The notes under the pieces are model-generated. The model was given only the letters and a program-made list of their open reading frames with translations. It made no database searches and was not told the DNA's origin. This document shows positions 1-10,619 of a stretch of DNA of 64,000 bases, one piece after another. The translations under genes and the position numbers were made by a program. The stretch spans positions 224,416,501 through 224,480,500 of the forward strand of contig JADMNL010000022.1 of NCBI GenBank assembly GCA_016271365.2. The letters are read 5' to 3'. The DNA is from Neoceratodus forsteri (Eukaryota; Chordata; Ceratodontiformes; Ceratodontidae). Position 1 is the first letter of the stretch. Each line of letters opens with the position of its first letter.

Positions 1-135
1 TGTTTAAAGAGATGAGTCTTTAGGCCCCTCTTGATCATCTCCACTGACAGGGCCTCCCTTACAGAGCTGGGAAGTGAGTTCCAGAGGGTCAGACCGTTGA
101 CACTGGAAGCTTGCTCACTGGAGGTTTTCAGCCTC
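1..135 (-). mobile_element. L2-type LINE fragment, reverse transcriptase C-terminus
   Basis: On the minus strand this stretch reads as a motif resembling LWNSLPSSVREALSVE followed by a Lys/Arg-rich KTHLF-type ending. This is the usual C-terminal signature of L2-clade reverse transcriptase ORFs. The 3' UTR would lie outside the window. It is too short and decayed to be functional. The assignment rests on motif resemblance only. Confidence 0.5.
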
Positions 136-845
136 GCCTTTCAGGTTCATTCCAATCTTCATTCCCTACTGGCTACCAGGTCTTCGACTTTCACTGAGCC
201 AGCAGATCACAGGCAAACATTTTTCTTTTAAATTTAAAGGTAAGTCTCTCCTGAGGAATATGTCCCCTTCCTGCCCATCCAGCTGCCTTGTGCTCTGCAA
301 ATGTGTAAGTGGTCACTGGTGGCCGAGCTACAGCACAAATTTTTTAAAACTCAAGTTGAAGCAATCTGCTCCCCACCCTATAAGAGTTCTGAAATTGCTT
401 TCTATGAACAGTGCAGTTGTGGAGGGAGTGGGGGAGATGGATTAAAATCAGTTTTCCCTCTCTCTCTCTCTTTTTCACTCCCCCATGCCACTTGAAATGT
501 AGAAAAGCAGGCAGAGAATGGGAAGGTGGGCAGAGTACCACATTTCATTTTATTCTCCTAGTAGATAGAACATATTTATTAACTCAAGTCCTCTTGGCAG
601 GCCAGTGTGGTGGCCATTACAAAAAGACTGTTGCACTCCAGAAATGACAGGGTCCAAACAGAACTCTGTTTGGACTTTGTCATTTTTGGACTGAAACAGT
701 CATTTTGGAAGGTGCAGTTTGTGTATTGGAGGGTAGCCACCCTCATCTCCTTGCACCCCTTCGTTTGACTGAGCGTGACCATGGAGATTGGAGACATAGT
801 CCAGATGCCCCCACCCAGTAGACACAAAGACCACTTGTCTGTTTA
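136..845. other. No recognisable gene
   Basis: I see only short open frames and a pyrimidine-rich run near 456-476. There are no splice-flanked coding exons or recognisable repeat ends. The left part could be further decayed LINE sequence upstream of the L2 fragment. Confidence 0.4.
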
Positions 846-847
846 TT

Positions 848-1062
848 TTTTTTTTTTATTTAGTTGTTTAACTAGGAGTAGCACACTAAGCTGAAAGCTT
901 TTAATACAGGAGCGACCTGGGAGCACAGGGAAGTTAAGTGACTTGCTCAAGTTCACACAGTATGCAAGTGGAAGCTGTGGGATTCAAACCGAGGTCTGGT
1001 CTGCTGGATGTCACCAGATTTGCAGCTCAGAGCCTTAAACCACTGCACTATACTGCCTCCCT
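848..1062 (-). mobile_element. CORE-SINE (MIR-like), antisense copy
   Basis: The T-rich run at 848-860 is the A-rich tail of an antisense SINE. Inside it, the stretch around 930-960 is the reverse complement of the SINE core with its aagtcacttaa-type block. The 970-1050 stretch holds a tRNA-like head whose antisense B box reads gggattcaaacc. Related copies occur at 11565, 33528 and 40147. The head and core order matches tRNA-derived CORE-SINEs. Confidence 0.7.
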
Positions 1063-1539
1063 GCTTATTTTGGGGGTACTACCAGAGAAGAAAAAAGAAT
1101 ACAGCTGGAGAGGACAGATGAAATAGGAGGCAGGAAATTATAGAGGCATGTGATGGAGAACAGACAGACAGGGCAGAATAGAACAGAATATTTTAGCTTT
1201 AATATAATTGGCTCATGGGGGGCTTGTCTTGGTGATCCTGCTTATCACCCCCCCAAAATTATACCACATGATAGTGGCATCCTCAGCCTATCACACTGAC
1301 CAAGATAAGGTCTTATGTAGCATAAACAGCTCTGCATTGCCCACCCCAAAACTATCAGAAAAGCAAATGCTGGTTAATTGACCATTAACCTCTACATTAA
1401 TAACATCAGTTTCGCTATTACATTCTCAGAAACTTATTTTGTCTATTTTTTTATCTGCATAGCAGATCCTTTCAACCTTCATGGAAGGGATCTCCTATTT
1501 CTGACATTTTTGCATGTGGCCCTGACTTCAGTTCATACA

Positions 1540-1720
1540 TTACATGGAAGTTTACAATCAGAAAAAGGCCCTTGGCACATCGAATCTGCCACGTTCTCAC
1601 CTTAGTCCCCACTAGTCTACAGTAATAGCCCATTCCATATCTGTATAAAGTACCCCCTTCCTTTTTGAGGAACAAGTGCTTGAACCATGTGTTATATTGG
1701 TGTGATAGTGTCACTATAGT
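1540..1720 (-). mobile_element. CR1-type LINE 3' end fragment, decayed
   Basis: The pattern of a catagaa-like block, then a purine-rich spacer and then 'catcgaatctgcc' near 1545-1592 is a diverged version of the CR1-family 3' terminus, which is much clearer at 12091. Only the terminal part of the element remains. Confidence 0.45.
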
Positions 1721-1724
1721 TAGG

Positions 1725-3130
1725 GTTGAGTATCCTGTTTAATGTTGAAGATAAAATGTTGAGCATTATTTTCTTTGGCTCCCTTTGACAAAATGAGCTG
1801 ACATTTTCTATGTGTGGTCTAGGGCATAAGGTCCTTGTGTGTGGAAATGTTTGTGACAACAGCTTGTGCAGTTTCTGAGATACAGCAGTGTCATTTCTAG
1901 AAAATAACTAAATGTTTTCCTATTCTTAACACTGGATATTTTGCTCTCATCTACAGCCTACATGTAAAGGAATTTTGCCCCAGGCTTGCAAGAGCACATG
2001 TGTCATGTCACAAGGTAATGCCGTTGAAAGGTCCGGTGAAAAAATATGAAGGGGTTCCAGAGTTATAAGGCTTTAAATGTTAGTGTTTTCATCACGTTTT
2101 TTTCTGTGTCACTTTTTTCCTATCAAGGCATCAAAAAGGTATTACAGCATCAAAAGGTGTCACTGGATTATTTTTAGTGGCATTATATTTTTTATTTTAC
2201 TGTGAAACCATAAATAATGCTGTGACACCTTTTTGAATTTGTGACTACTTTTCCAGATATGTGAGTTTCTTTGTCACTTCATTGTAAACAAACGGTTTGC
2301 ACTTATGGGCTGAAATTTTCAGGGTAGAAAGGGCTTGCCCACAGATGTGCCTTTGCTGGTTTTGAAGAAAATGTTCATCTGTTGCATGGTTATAAAATGT
2401 TGAAGTTTGTGATTTCCATAGGATAACACTGCAATATGTATGTCTTCGGAAGCTGTATCTCGAAAATGCTTTGAGATACAGACCCACTGTGTGTACTAAG
2501 CTGTTATGCATGTTTCCAGTGCAGGGAAATATTTATGAAGGGGCTACAGTGACTGTGATACTGTACCATGCATTCATAATGTGGCATCTGTACTGGTTTG
2601 CCTACACAAAAATGAGGGCCACTTGCAATATGCATCCATGGGAGCACATGGACATATACCATTATGGACCGATGGCACCGCATGGCTGCAAGGGCACTGT
2701 GGTCCCACAGAGAAATCAAGGTTCATTATAATCTCTCTAAACTTATGAATGGATTGGAATGTAGGGCCCAGAGGCCCTCTGTTCCCACACACAATGGGAG
2801 ACAATTCCCATATGCATGCATAGGAGCACAGGACCTGCAAGGCCCTGTGCTCCCACGCACATATGGATACCATTATTAAGCCACAAAAGTAGGGAATTGT
2901 GGATAGGGTTTTCAAAGCTAATACTGCACAACCACCGAGCACACCACCAACAGGCACAGGCGGGTGCCTTGTGGTCATCAGCACCAACACTAACCACACT
3001 CATCAGTAAATAAGCTGAGATGGGTACAATATAGAAGAATGAGGTGAGTGTTGGCCAATGACCCCAAGGCACCCCCAATACCTGTTGATGTTTGTAGTGT
3101 AGGTGTGGGTATTAACTTTGAAAACCCTCA
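1725..3130. repeat. Unclassified AT-rich sequence with a hairpin-rich block at 2600-2880
   Basis: No coding potential is visible. From about 2600 to 2880 there are repeated and inverted copies of a unit built on 'ggagcaca' and 'tgtgctccca'. The clearest hairpin is at about 2810-2870, where a 'gcataggagcacagg' arm faces a 'ccctgtgctcccacgc' arm. This may be the core of a small fold-back element whose outer ends I could not place. Confidence 0.4.
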
Positions 3131-3199
3131 TGCCACATTTCCTACCTTTTGTGGTTTTGACTCTAGCTAGTTTATTAACACATTTCTTTGCAATTTATT

Positions 3200-3560
3200 T
3201 AAATATAAGTGAATAAAGTTACAACAGTTCTCCATTTCTTCCTATACAATGTATAAGGAACCTGTTTCATTTCTTTTCCTGCTATGCCACCTTGTGGCCA
3301 CTGTTTCCCTCTCAGTTAAAAGAAACTCACACTGAATACAAGTGCATACATTTTTTTACTTATTTCATCTGTTTTTATTCTATAGAATGTCTGATTGTTT
3401 TATTAAATTCATGTTATATATGTTTTGTTAAATTCATGTTATATATGATGGTCTATGAATGCACAGTAACTGATATTGTATTATACTGTGCCAAAATGAG
3501 TCAGAAACATTACAATAATGTTCAGGACATACAGTGTATATTCATGGGCACTTAAGGGAT
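3200..3560 (-). repeat. Unclassified interspersed repeat, copy 1
   Basis: The reverse complement of this stretch matches the sequence that flanks the CR1 insertion at 11960-12780. Shared blocks include one reading 'ggccacaaggtggc', one on the poly-purine 'aggaaaag', and a distal block containing 'gtcctgaac' and 'tcagttactgtgcat'. Two copies in opposite orientation define a dispersed repeat family. I could not name the class. Confidence 0.6.
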
Positions 3561-3739
3561 TAACAAATAAAAAAAAGGCCTGTCTACTACATCCAGAGAC
3601 CAGCGAAGTACTTTACCTCAGAGACAAAACACCAAAATAATCATAACACTGCAAGCAATGGTGCTGCCTCTGTGTGGCTACGTTGTGGATGTGTTACAAG
3701 TATGGGACTTCTGGAACTGGATTCATAACAGGCCTACCT

Positions 3740-4614
3740 ATCACCACCCACCACTGTTCCTTATGTGCAGCTGTGGGGTGGATCTCCCTTCAGTACAGAA
3801 GGAATAGAAATCGCGCTCTGGACTTACAGAGCTATTACTAACAAATTACCCAATACATTTCGACTGTTTGTTGTTATATGTGGTAGGCAACTACCACTGA
3901 GAGGCTATTCTTTACTTCTACTGAAGGAACCTAGGGCCAATGCACGCTTTGGAGAGCAGCTATAAGCTTTGTGTTGCCCTCACTCTGGAACAAACGACAG
4001 AAATTTATGAAACTGAGTCTCCCTGTTAGTCTTACCACCTTCAAGACTTTGTATGCCAAGGCTGTTAAGGAGCTATGCAGCTGTTTCTAGCATGCTAGGG
4101 TGCCTACTGCTTACCTGCCCACTACATCTCCACCTAATCCAGCCCCTTGATTGTCTCCACCTATACCTCCCCTTTTTTTCTGCTAATTCACTACCTTTCT
4201 TACCCTCAGGCTCCTAACATATATGTCCCCAGCCCATCTACCGTAACACTCCTCCTAGAACAGCTGCAGTCCTGTACCCCTCCCCTCCATATCTGCCCCT
4301 AAAGTTTGTATATGTCCTGACCAATGATATGCTGTGCTGTTTGAAAATGTTTTAATATGCTGTCTGTTTCAGAATGTTTTAATTCCCCTTCTCATACCAT
4401 TCTCCCTAACCTTGTTAACCCTATACCTGAAATACTTGCTATTGCTCTGTGGATTATTTTCTATTTCTGTATAATTATGTCTATTTATTATCTGTACATA
4501 AAAGTGTTATTCTTGACCTTGTGTAATGCAGGTCCATCTTGTAAATGAGACTGCTCAATGGTGTTCACCTGGATAAATAAAGACTTGATTGATTGATTGA
4601 TTGATTGATTGGAA
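3740..4614 (+). mobile_element. LINE 3' end, same family as the 56.4-60.36 kb element
   Basis: The 3900-4090 part encodes, across frames, a diverged version of the C-terminal block seen at 59600-59780 (residues like LPSLWNK and a final ELCSCF-type ending). The 3' UTR from about 4510 carries the blocks 'gcaggtccatcttg', 'caatggtgttcacctgg' and 'ataaataaagac' followed by a (TTGA)n tail. The same order is present at 60255-60358. Several stops and frameshifts make this a dead, 5'-truncated copy. Confidence 0.85.
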
Positions 4615-4762
4615 CTGACCAGCTGAGAAGGATGAAGCATCAACCTATGGACAGGAGCAATTCTTGAGCCCACCACCTGATTATCCACTTGTTGTCCACC
4701 AAGCTTGGGACTCAGGATGATGACTGGGAGGGACATGCACTGTTAAGACATTCAAACACTAT

Positions 4763-4774
4763 AAGTGATGTTGT
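4763..4774. repeat. Target-site duplication (left) of SINE at 4775
   Basis: The 12-mer aagtgatgttgt occurs here and again at 5351-5362, immediately outside the poly-A tail of the SINE. The two copies are identical. Confidence 0.9.
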
Positions 4775-5350
4775 GCCGACCCAGTGGCATGGAAGGTTGA
4801 GACATCATGCCTTACTTCCTGCCATGCCAGTGACCCTTGTTTGTGGTGTGAATGGATTGCAGGGGGTCAGCCTGGGTGAGAGAGGACTGAACATCTGGAG
4901 CACAGCTCCCCTCCTGGGATGACAGGGACATGGAGGCTGGCACACCGCTGACACCTAGCAGTAGCTGGGTGTCAGTGCACCTAGACCCATGCTTGAGGAA
5001 TGGAGGCAGAGTAGTCAGCTGGCATGCTGTGGGTGAAAGTGTGCACAGCTCAGCCATTGCTGACACCCATTGCTCTGCTTCTAGGGGGCTGGGGATAAAA
5101 AGCAGGACAATAAAAGGTTCCCGGTGGCTGGATTACTGCCAGTCTCCACAGACAATGCCCCCACTGAATTGCAGGCACCTCCAGAACAGGATCCATGGCA
5201 GCAGGTTGAGGGATCACTGCCACCCCACCATGAGGATAAACCATGTGGGAGACAGGAGGTGGTGCTGAAAAGGGTGGATCAGGCTAGTGGCGTGGGCAGA
5301 ATGTGGGCCTCCCAGAAAGGGTACAAACAAAAAAAAAAAAAAAAAAAAAA
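4775..5350 (+). mobile_element. Long tRNA-headed SINE with poly-A tail, complete copy
   Basis: This is a 576-bp non-coding element bounded by a perfect 12-bp duplication and ending in a run of more than 20 A. Its head matches the copies at 26946 and 48162: a 'cccagtggc' block, then 'ggttgag', then 'gccatgccagtgacc'. It has no open reading frame of its own. The perfect duplication suggests a fairly recent insertion, although the head has drifted. A tail beginning 'caaacaaaa' is consistent with LINE-driven retroposition. Confidence 0.85.
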
Positions 5351-5362
5351 AAGTGATGTTGT
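5351..5362. repeat. Target-site duplication (right) of SINE at 4775
   Basis: Exact second copy of the 12-mer aagtgatgttgt seen at 4763-4774, directly after the poly-A run. Confidence 0.9.
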
Positions 5363-6055
5363 AGGTGATCAGTCTTGATGTTGATACTGGGGGTGAAATC
5401 CAAACCTTCTCCAATTGTGTCCTTCTTTTGGTTCCTTTCTAGCCACTTTTCATGTATTGGGTTCAGTCTCCTGTCCAGAACAGCTACCCAGCAGTCTCCA
5501 TGCTGATTCTGGGATAATAGCATTGGTTGGTGAAGGAGAAGCATTGAGCTCTCCTCTTCTACCAGCCTACCAATGATTACCTTTCCCAGCTGTGCCCCTC
5601 CCTATGCTGCAGATCCATCACCCCATTCTTATCCCTAGTCCTGACCCACCACCCATCCCTCTTTCTCTATTCTCCATCTCTGTTATTTTAATAGCTGCTA
5701 TTTTATCCTTTTGCTGCACTCAATCCTTCCCAGTGTAACAGCCCTGATGGTATTGACCCTGTAAGTCTACACTTTTTGCTCATTCTATTGCTGTCCCTAT
5801 CTCTGCCTTTACAAACCATTCCATTCATCTCAGCACAGTATCCAGGGCCTGAAAGCAAGCGAAGTCACCCCTCACTAATGGGTGTGACCAATACTCCCTA
5901 GCTTGTTCCACCAGGTGTGTATTAGTGCCTGGTTCATAGACATATTTTGTTGACAGGGAAAATGACTGCTAGGGCACTTCAACATCGCAAACCCACCTTG
6001 TTCCGCAATATAGAATTACTATTGATTATCATAAGTTCCTGGTGTGGGACTTCAT
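5363..6055. other. No recognisable gene
   Basis: Pyrimidine-rich, stop-rich sequence with no clear coding frame, RNA gene or repeat boundary that I could identify. Confidence 0.4.
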
Positions 6056-6059
6056 CCCA

Positions 6060-7065
6060 TGACATACAAACATATACACGAACATATGATTAAGCCACCA
6101 GGAAAAAGCCTTGCAGACTATTATGTCTGCTCAAGTTTGTAGACCCATCAGTATTTGTTGATGGATCTGCCTCCTCCCCTTTAGCCACTCCTCTCTTGCT
6201 GCCTATGTCCCACCACCACAACACATATGCTATAAACAACTTTCTCTCTATTCTGTTCGACCTCTCTTGAAGTTGTCCACTGTTTTCAGAAAGACTACTT
6301 CCTCTGGCAAATCATTCCACTTAATCATCACCCTCTCAGTCAAAAAGTTCCTCCTCCTTTCACTCCTGAATCTCATTGCCCCATCAGCTTGAGACAGTAC
6401 CCCCTATGTTTCCCCTAAGGTGTCTCTGAGATCACCCAGTTAAAACTATTAAGGTACTTGAAGGTCTCATTCATGCCATCCCTCACCCTTCTATCCTCCA
6501 GGGAGTACATGTTGAGATCACTGAGTCTCTCCTTGTATGTTCTGACTTGCTGACCCTGGATCATTTTGGTTGCCCTTCTCTGGACTATTTCCAGTAGGTT
6601 GATAAGCATCTTTAGATAAGGACATGAATACTGCCTGTACACACGCTACACATGATGTGGCTGAACTAGGGATCTGTACAATGGCAGAATGACCCCTGCA
6701 TGCTTGTTGGTTATACCCTGCTATGTAGCCCAGCATCCAATTTGCTTTGGCTGCTGCTTTCCTGCAGTGTGTTGAGTGCTTAAGGTCAATCACAATGATA
6801 ACTCACAAGCCTTTCTCCTCCTCTGACCTGGTAATCTGTACACCATCCAGCCAACACTTGGTCTTTGGGTTCTTTGCTCCCAAGAGCATTACCTTACACT
6901 TTTTGCTATTGAATCTGAATTTCCAGATACCTGACCATTTCTTTTAGCTTGCTCAGGTCTTCCCTGAGGTACTGTCTCCCCTCTTCAATGTCTACACTCC
7001 CACAGAGATTTGCGTCATCCACAAACAAGCGTGTTTTACCTATTTGACCATCAGGTCTTCCATAC
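6060..7065 (-). mobile_element. CR1-type LINE fragment with reverse transcriptase palm and C-terminus
   Basis: On the minus strand, 7050-6900 reads through a motif like FVDDANLCGSVD, which is the catalytic motif C region of non-LTR reverse transcriptase. It is followed by 'LREDLSKL' helix residues. The 6642-6415 stretch gives EIVQRRATKM and DLNMYSLEDRRVRDG, the standard CR1 C-terminal block. The low-coordinate end resembles the CR1 3' terminus ('agactattatgtctgctc'). Frames are broken between these blocks. Confidence 0.8.
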
Positions 7066-7338
7066 CCAGAGGCAGTACTACAACCTGTTGGCCCACTAAC
7101 ACAGACAACTAATGCTAGAAATGTAAATTATTAACTTGGGGAACCAACCACTTTTGATGTACTATTGAACATATCTGATATGGTCTAGGGAAATGTTTCC
7201 CTGTTACTTTATGTTGTATTTTTATGCAGTGGAAATCTGTTTGGACACAGGAAACAGTTACCCCCTACACAGCCACTCTGCCTTCTTATGACCTTGCCTT
7301 AGTGATGATCAGTAGCTTAAGACTCCTCTCTTCCTCTG

Positions 7339-7641
7339 CTATTGTCCGTCAGAGGTACCATCAGTGATCCTATACTCTTCATTATCCCCACAGCTTGACA
7401 CCTCCCATAGCATTACTATTTTAGCCTGAGGTACATTTCTGAGCTTAGTTTGGATTTGGACATAGACACTGAGGGAGGATCCAAGAGAAACTACAGGTAT
7501 TATGGTGGACAGAAGAGATGTAGCCATCATTCCTGCAGACTTTTGTATCTTACCTTTCTGTGCCCTTCTCACTCCAATGGGGAGGCCTTCAAAAGCCACT
7601 GCTATTGGAGGAGACACAAGTGATGTCTTGTGGTCATCCAT
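7339..7641 (-). other. Unrecognised open frame of 100 codons
   Basis: An uninterrupted minus-strand frame of 100 codons rich in Val, Ser and Lys, beginning with a Met-Asp-Asp-His series. I do not recognise a domain. It lies just 5' of the antisense CR1 fragment at 6060-7065, so it could be a remnant of that element's upstream region, but nothing in the sequence proves this. It may be a chance frame. Confidence 0.25.
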
Positions 7642-9640
7642 TTTAGCAAGAAATCCAGGTATGCCCTGTTTCTTGCAGTAATGTGATTTCAGTCAATCAG
7701 TAGAACCACCATATCCTAATCCTATATACAGTGTGTTCTTGTCCAGCAGAATTTGGAGGATTTGCTCCACTTCAGTACAGTGTGTGTGTGTGTGTGTATT
7801 TGGGGATGGCACAATAAAATAAAAAATATATATAAACTTCTTCTAAATCACTCAATCTCATTTCCAGTAAGTCATAACAACTTTATAATGCTTCCAAGAG
7901 GTGCTTCTTATGGTATAAGTGACTCCTTTCAAGAGGTTTGGGCAGACAGAACCACCCAGCAAAGTGTCATGGCCCTCTCCCCAGACTACATACTTGGAGC
8001 CTTTTATACCATACCTTGGAGGCACCATTAACATCTAGAAACACTGCAGTTTACTTTTCACTGACAGAATCATTTAGTTTCATGACTACATGATGCAAGC
8101 AGGATAAAAATGAGACTCTTTCTCAGTGTGACAATAAATTTATTAGAATATCAAGGCATCAATTCCCCAAGCATGTCATAGCTGGTGCTGCTAAAGCAGA
8201 TACACTTTCTCTCCATTGCCAGTGACTCTTAGTGTCCCTCAACAACATACTTCTCCATCCAGGGCATCATAGTCAGGCTCAGACTGAGATACTGGGTCTT
8301 CTAAATGTAAGTGTTATGTGATCCCCACAGCATCACAGCAGCTCTGCTTCATTACATCTACGATGGCTTTTTGTTGCAGTCATGACAGAAATGTCATCAA
8401 GAATCGGTATAGAACATTTTTCTTACCACTTACCAGTGAGTAATGGACATATTAAGTTTGTTGCCACCAATATCAAGTAAAGAAACACTTATAAAACAAA
8501 ATATTCTAACAACTTGAAAAACAATCACAATATATTCAGGAATATTTCCTGTTATTGGTATATACCGTATTTAATACATTAGAGATGTAGCCAAAATTCA
8601 TAAAGGCTATAGTGAGAATATTACCATTATTTATGTGAAATTACTCTAATTGGATAACCCCTGAAATGCAGCATCTTACTTCCATGGGGGCCTCAGGGCC
8701 AACAGCAGCAGTCAATGGGTTAACATAGTGCAGCAGGAACAGTTTCTTACAGGCTAAAATTTACGCAAGAAACAAAAAGTGTAAAGGCAAGCACAGCCAA
8801 ACAGTAATCAAAAAAAGCTGATAAAGTTAAATAAAGTATGTACGATGAGACAAAATCAGCCTTAAAAAGCAATAACATTGAACCCAAGAGCCTGTGTTTT
8901 CTGTAGATCTTGATTTTCAAGCATGGGTTCACATTCCATTATTGTCCTGTGTTTAAGTAGATACTGTGGGTGCCATTGATTGACACACTACTGGTAAGGA
9001 CCATTTGAGAACCATGTAGTCTGTGTCCTTGTCGAGCGGTTTCATTGTTGGCACAGTGAATCCTTGCCCTACTACCCTACCCTGTAGTTGAAAGGGAGAT
9101 GAACTGTTTCATAGAGTTCTACAGAAGCATGTTCCACCAGTGTGTAAATCAGAAACACTAGCTGAGTTCATAAAAGCAGCAGTGCAACAAAACTCACCAG
9201 AAAATTTGACCCTACTGTTTTCTCACTCTAAAAGAGCTCAAGAATTTTCCACATTTATTCAGTGGTCCAATTTCCTAGTTCTACCAGAATCTAAGTATTC
9301 TATGTTTTAATTTAGTTTTTTTTTCATAAGAGAAAGGTGGCTACCCGTTGACTTAAAAATAACACAGTAGATCTAGCAAGAGTCAGGACTGAGAAATTTA
9401 AAAACATCATGGTGAGCAGCATAGGTGATACCAAGAAACATAGATTTGACAGGTGTACTACTATTTTAATAACTGTAACTTAAACTAACTTTCTGAAAAA
9501 CTTTTTGTTGCACTGCTGCTTTAAGGCCAGTACAAATGGAATTAAAACCGAATGAGAACAAATAGTTGAAACTAAAGCTTTGACAAGAGATAATTAATTA
9601 CAGGTCCAATACAGTTACCCTGTAATGTAAAAGGTTGTCG
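7642..9640. other. No recognisable gene; short (GT)n microsatellite at about 7780-7798
   Basis: Apart from the dinucleotide run I see AT-rich sequence without coding exons, tRNA-like folds or repeat termini. It forms the 3' flank of V segment 1. Confidence 0.4.
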
Positions 9641-9835
9641 AAATCCACTTTTTGTGTGTCTATAATTCTTAATTGCTTCATGTTGGAGAAGATGAAAAGA
9701 AAAGGAATCCCACAAAATGAAGAATATAAGCAGGGACATAATGGGTAGTCAGAAATATGTTCCGTCTGTAAATATAAAACATTAGAACTGTGGCTTGGAA
9801 ACAGTGCTTGTTTCACATTATATATACCTGAGACC

Positions 9836-9874
9836 ATTTTTTGTTGCAAAGGTAAGGGTGTCTGTTTCACTGTG
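9836..9874 (-). other. 23-bp-spacer recombination signal sequence of V segment 1
   Basis: Read on the minus strand, the heptamer CACAGTG (9874-9868) directly follows the V exon. It is followed by a 23-bp spacer (9867-9845) and the nonamer ACAAAAAAT (9844-9836), which differs from the consensus ACAAAAACC at two positions. A heptamer, 23-bp spacer and nonamer is the signal expected 3' of V segments of T-cell receptor or immunoglobulin heavy/lambda type. The RAG recombinase would cut between the exon and the heptamer. Confidence 0.9.
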
Positions 9875-10158
9875 CCTCCACTGCACAAATGTAGGTTGCT
9901 GAGTCTGCCAGCTGTAAGTTTAGGATACTAAAGGTGCAGCTGCCTCTCCTGCTGACAAATGCACTAATTTTCCATTTTCTGTCATTCCAACAGCAACAAC
10001 GAAAATGAGGCTCTCCAGTCCCTGGTTTGGATATTGTCTGAATAGCTGAAAACTGCGAAATGTTTTTGACTTTTCCTTGCAGGATATCGAAACATTTTTT
10101 GCTTCTTTGCCGATCAGAAATGAAGGCGTTTGCTCAACGTCATTCTGGAAACTATTGT
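9875..10158 (-). pseudogene. T-cell receptor alpha/delta-like V segment 1, V exon (single frameshift)
   Basis: This exon would encode the variable immunoglobulin domain of an antigen-receptor chain, joined to a J segment in lymphocytes. The reading starts D-N-S-F-Q and continues NDVEQTPSF. It contains the first conserved Cys in NVSISCKEK, framework 2 as FRQYPNQGLESLIF, and framework 3 ending LQLADSATYICAVE with the second Cys. The exon stops right at the CACAGTG heptamer. Framework 2 and the DSATYxCAVE ending favour TRAV/TRDV over IGHV. One A appears to be missing from an A run near 9966-9973, which shifts the frame in framework 3, so as written it is non-functional; a sequencing error is possible. 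The Trp expected before the FRQ motif is Leu. An extra Cys lies in the framework 3 SCTFSI block. The paralogue is at 34657-34943. Confidence 0.85.
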
Positions 10159-10324
10159 CTAGTAATTATTAAAGGAGAAAGAGAAAGAGAAAGAAAATTA
10201 GTTAGTAAAATATGAAAGAATATACACAGTATTTATACTTATTTGATATAACTGATTCACAAAGACTGACATTTCAATAGATATATAAATTATCATTATA
10301 TGCTTAGCATCATAGAATACATAC
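10159..10324 (-). other. Leader-to-V intron of V segment 1
   Basis: This 166-bp intron has a GTATGT donor (10324 downward) and ends in TTACTAG (10159). A CTTT-rich pyrimidine tract lies between about 10165 and 10195 on the minus strand. The 1-nt remainder G of the leader exon plus AC of the V exon completes a GAC codon, so the phase is correct. Short introns of this kind are typical between L-PART1 and the V exon. Confidence 0.75.
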
Positions 10325-10388
10325 CCGGTAACAGTATAATTAGATATAAAATGAAGAGAGTACTAGGCATTTCACCTTGTGTTCCCAT
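10325..10388 (-). CDS. V segment 1 leader exon (L-PART1, signal peptide)
   Basis: The exon runs from an ATG at 10388 to a GTATGT donor and is 64 nt, leaving one base for a split codon as V leaders do. It encodes MGTQGEMPSTLF followed by the hydrophobic run ILYLIILLP, a plausible ER signal peptide core. A second in-frame ATG at 10370 gives a shorter, equally plausible leader. A related exon at 35095-35150 precedes the second V segment, which supports the assignment. Confidence 0.75.
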
Positions 10389-10500
10389 AAGTTCTGTAGT
10401 CTCTGGAACAAAGAGCAGAATAAAGTACTGCACAGGATATGCTCTTACAGTATACAGAAAAGTGAAGGTCGGCAGTCATTGGTAAGATTAACAGTAAGGA

Positions 10501-10510
10501 AGTGATGACA
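10501..10510. promoter_or_regulatory. Possible CRE-like decamer upstream of V segment 1
   Basis: The sequence agtgatgaca lies about 113 bp upstream of the leader ATG and matches nine of ten positions of the AGTGAYRTCA decamer known from mammalian TCR V-beta promoters. The equivalent position in the second copy is diverged. This is a weak, short match and may be chance. Confidence 0.2.
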
Positions 10511-10619
10511 GCACAAAGCCTCCAAGTACATAGAGCTGAAACTGGTGCTGCTGCCTAAGTTTTCTTTGTTTGCATTAAGAAGTCTGACACTATTCAGAAA
10601 ACTTTAAACAATTTAAGAT

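Larger units (their letters stand above)
9660..10590 (-). repeat. Duplicated V-segment block, copy 1
   Basis: The V segment with about 200 bp of sequence on either side aligns by eye to 34390-35380. Shared non-coding blocks include one around 'gttggagaagatga' and 'cacaaaatga' 3' of the RSS, and 'cagtcattgg' and 'gcacaaagcc' upstream of the leader. This shows duplication of a genomic block rather than chance resemblance of two V exons. Confidence 0.8.

Noticed and set aside
2574..2999. Minus-strand frame of 141 codons rich in Cys and His
   Set aside because: It lies over the hairpin-rich repeat at 2600-2880 and shows no domain; repeated GC-rich units explain the open frame.
3478..3500. A 'VLYCAKM' reading on the plus strand that looks like the end of a V segment
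   Set aside because: No heptamer or nonamer follows, no upstream framework can be read, and the block belongs to a dispersed repeat also present at 11960.
9049..9055. CACAGTG heptamer on the plus strand
   Set aside because: No nonamer at 12 or 23 bp and no V- or J-like coding sequence next to it.
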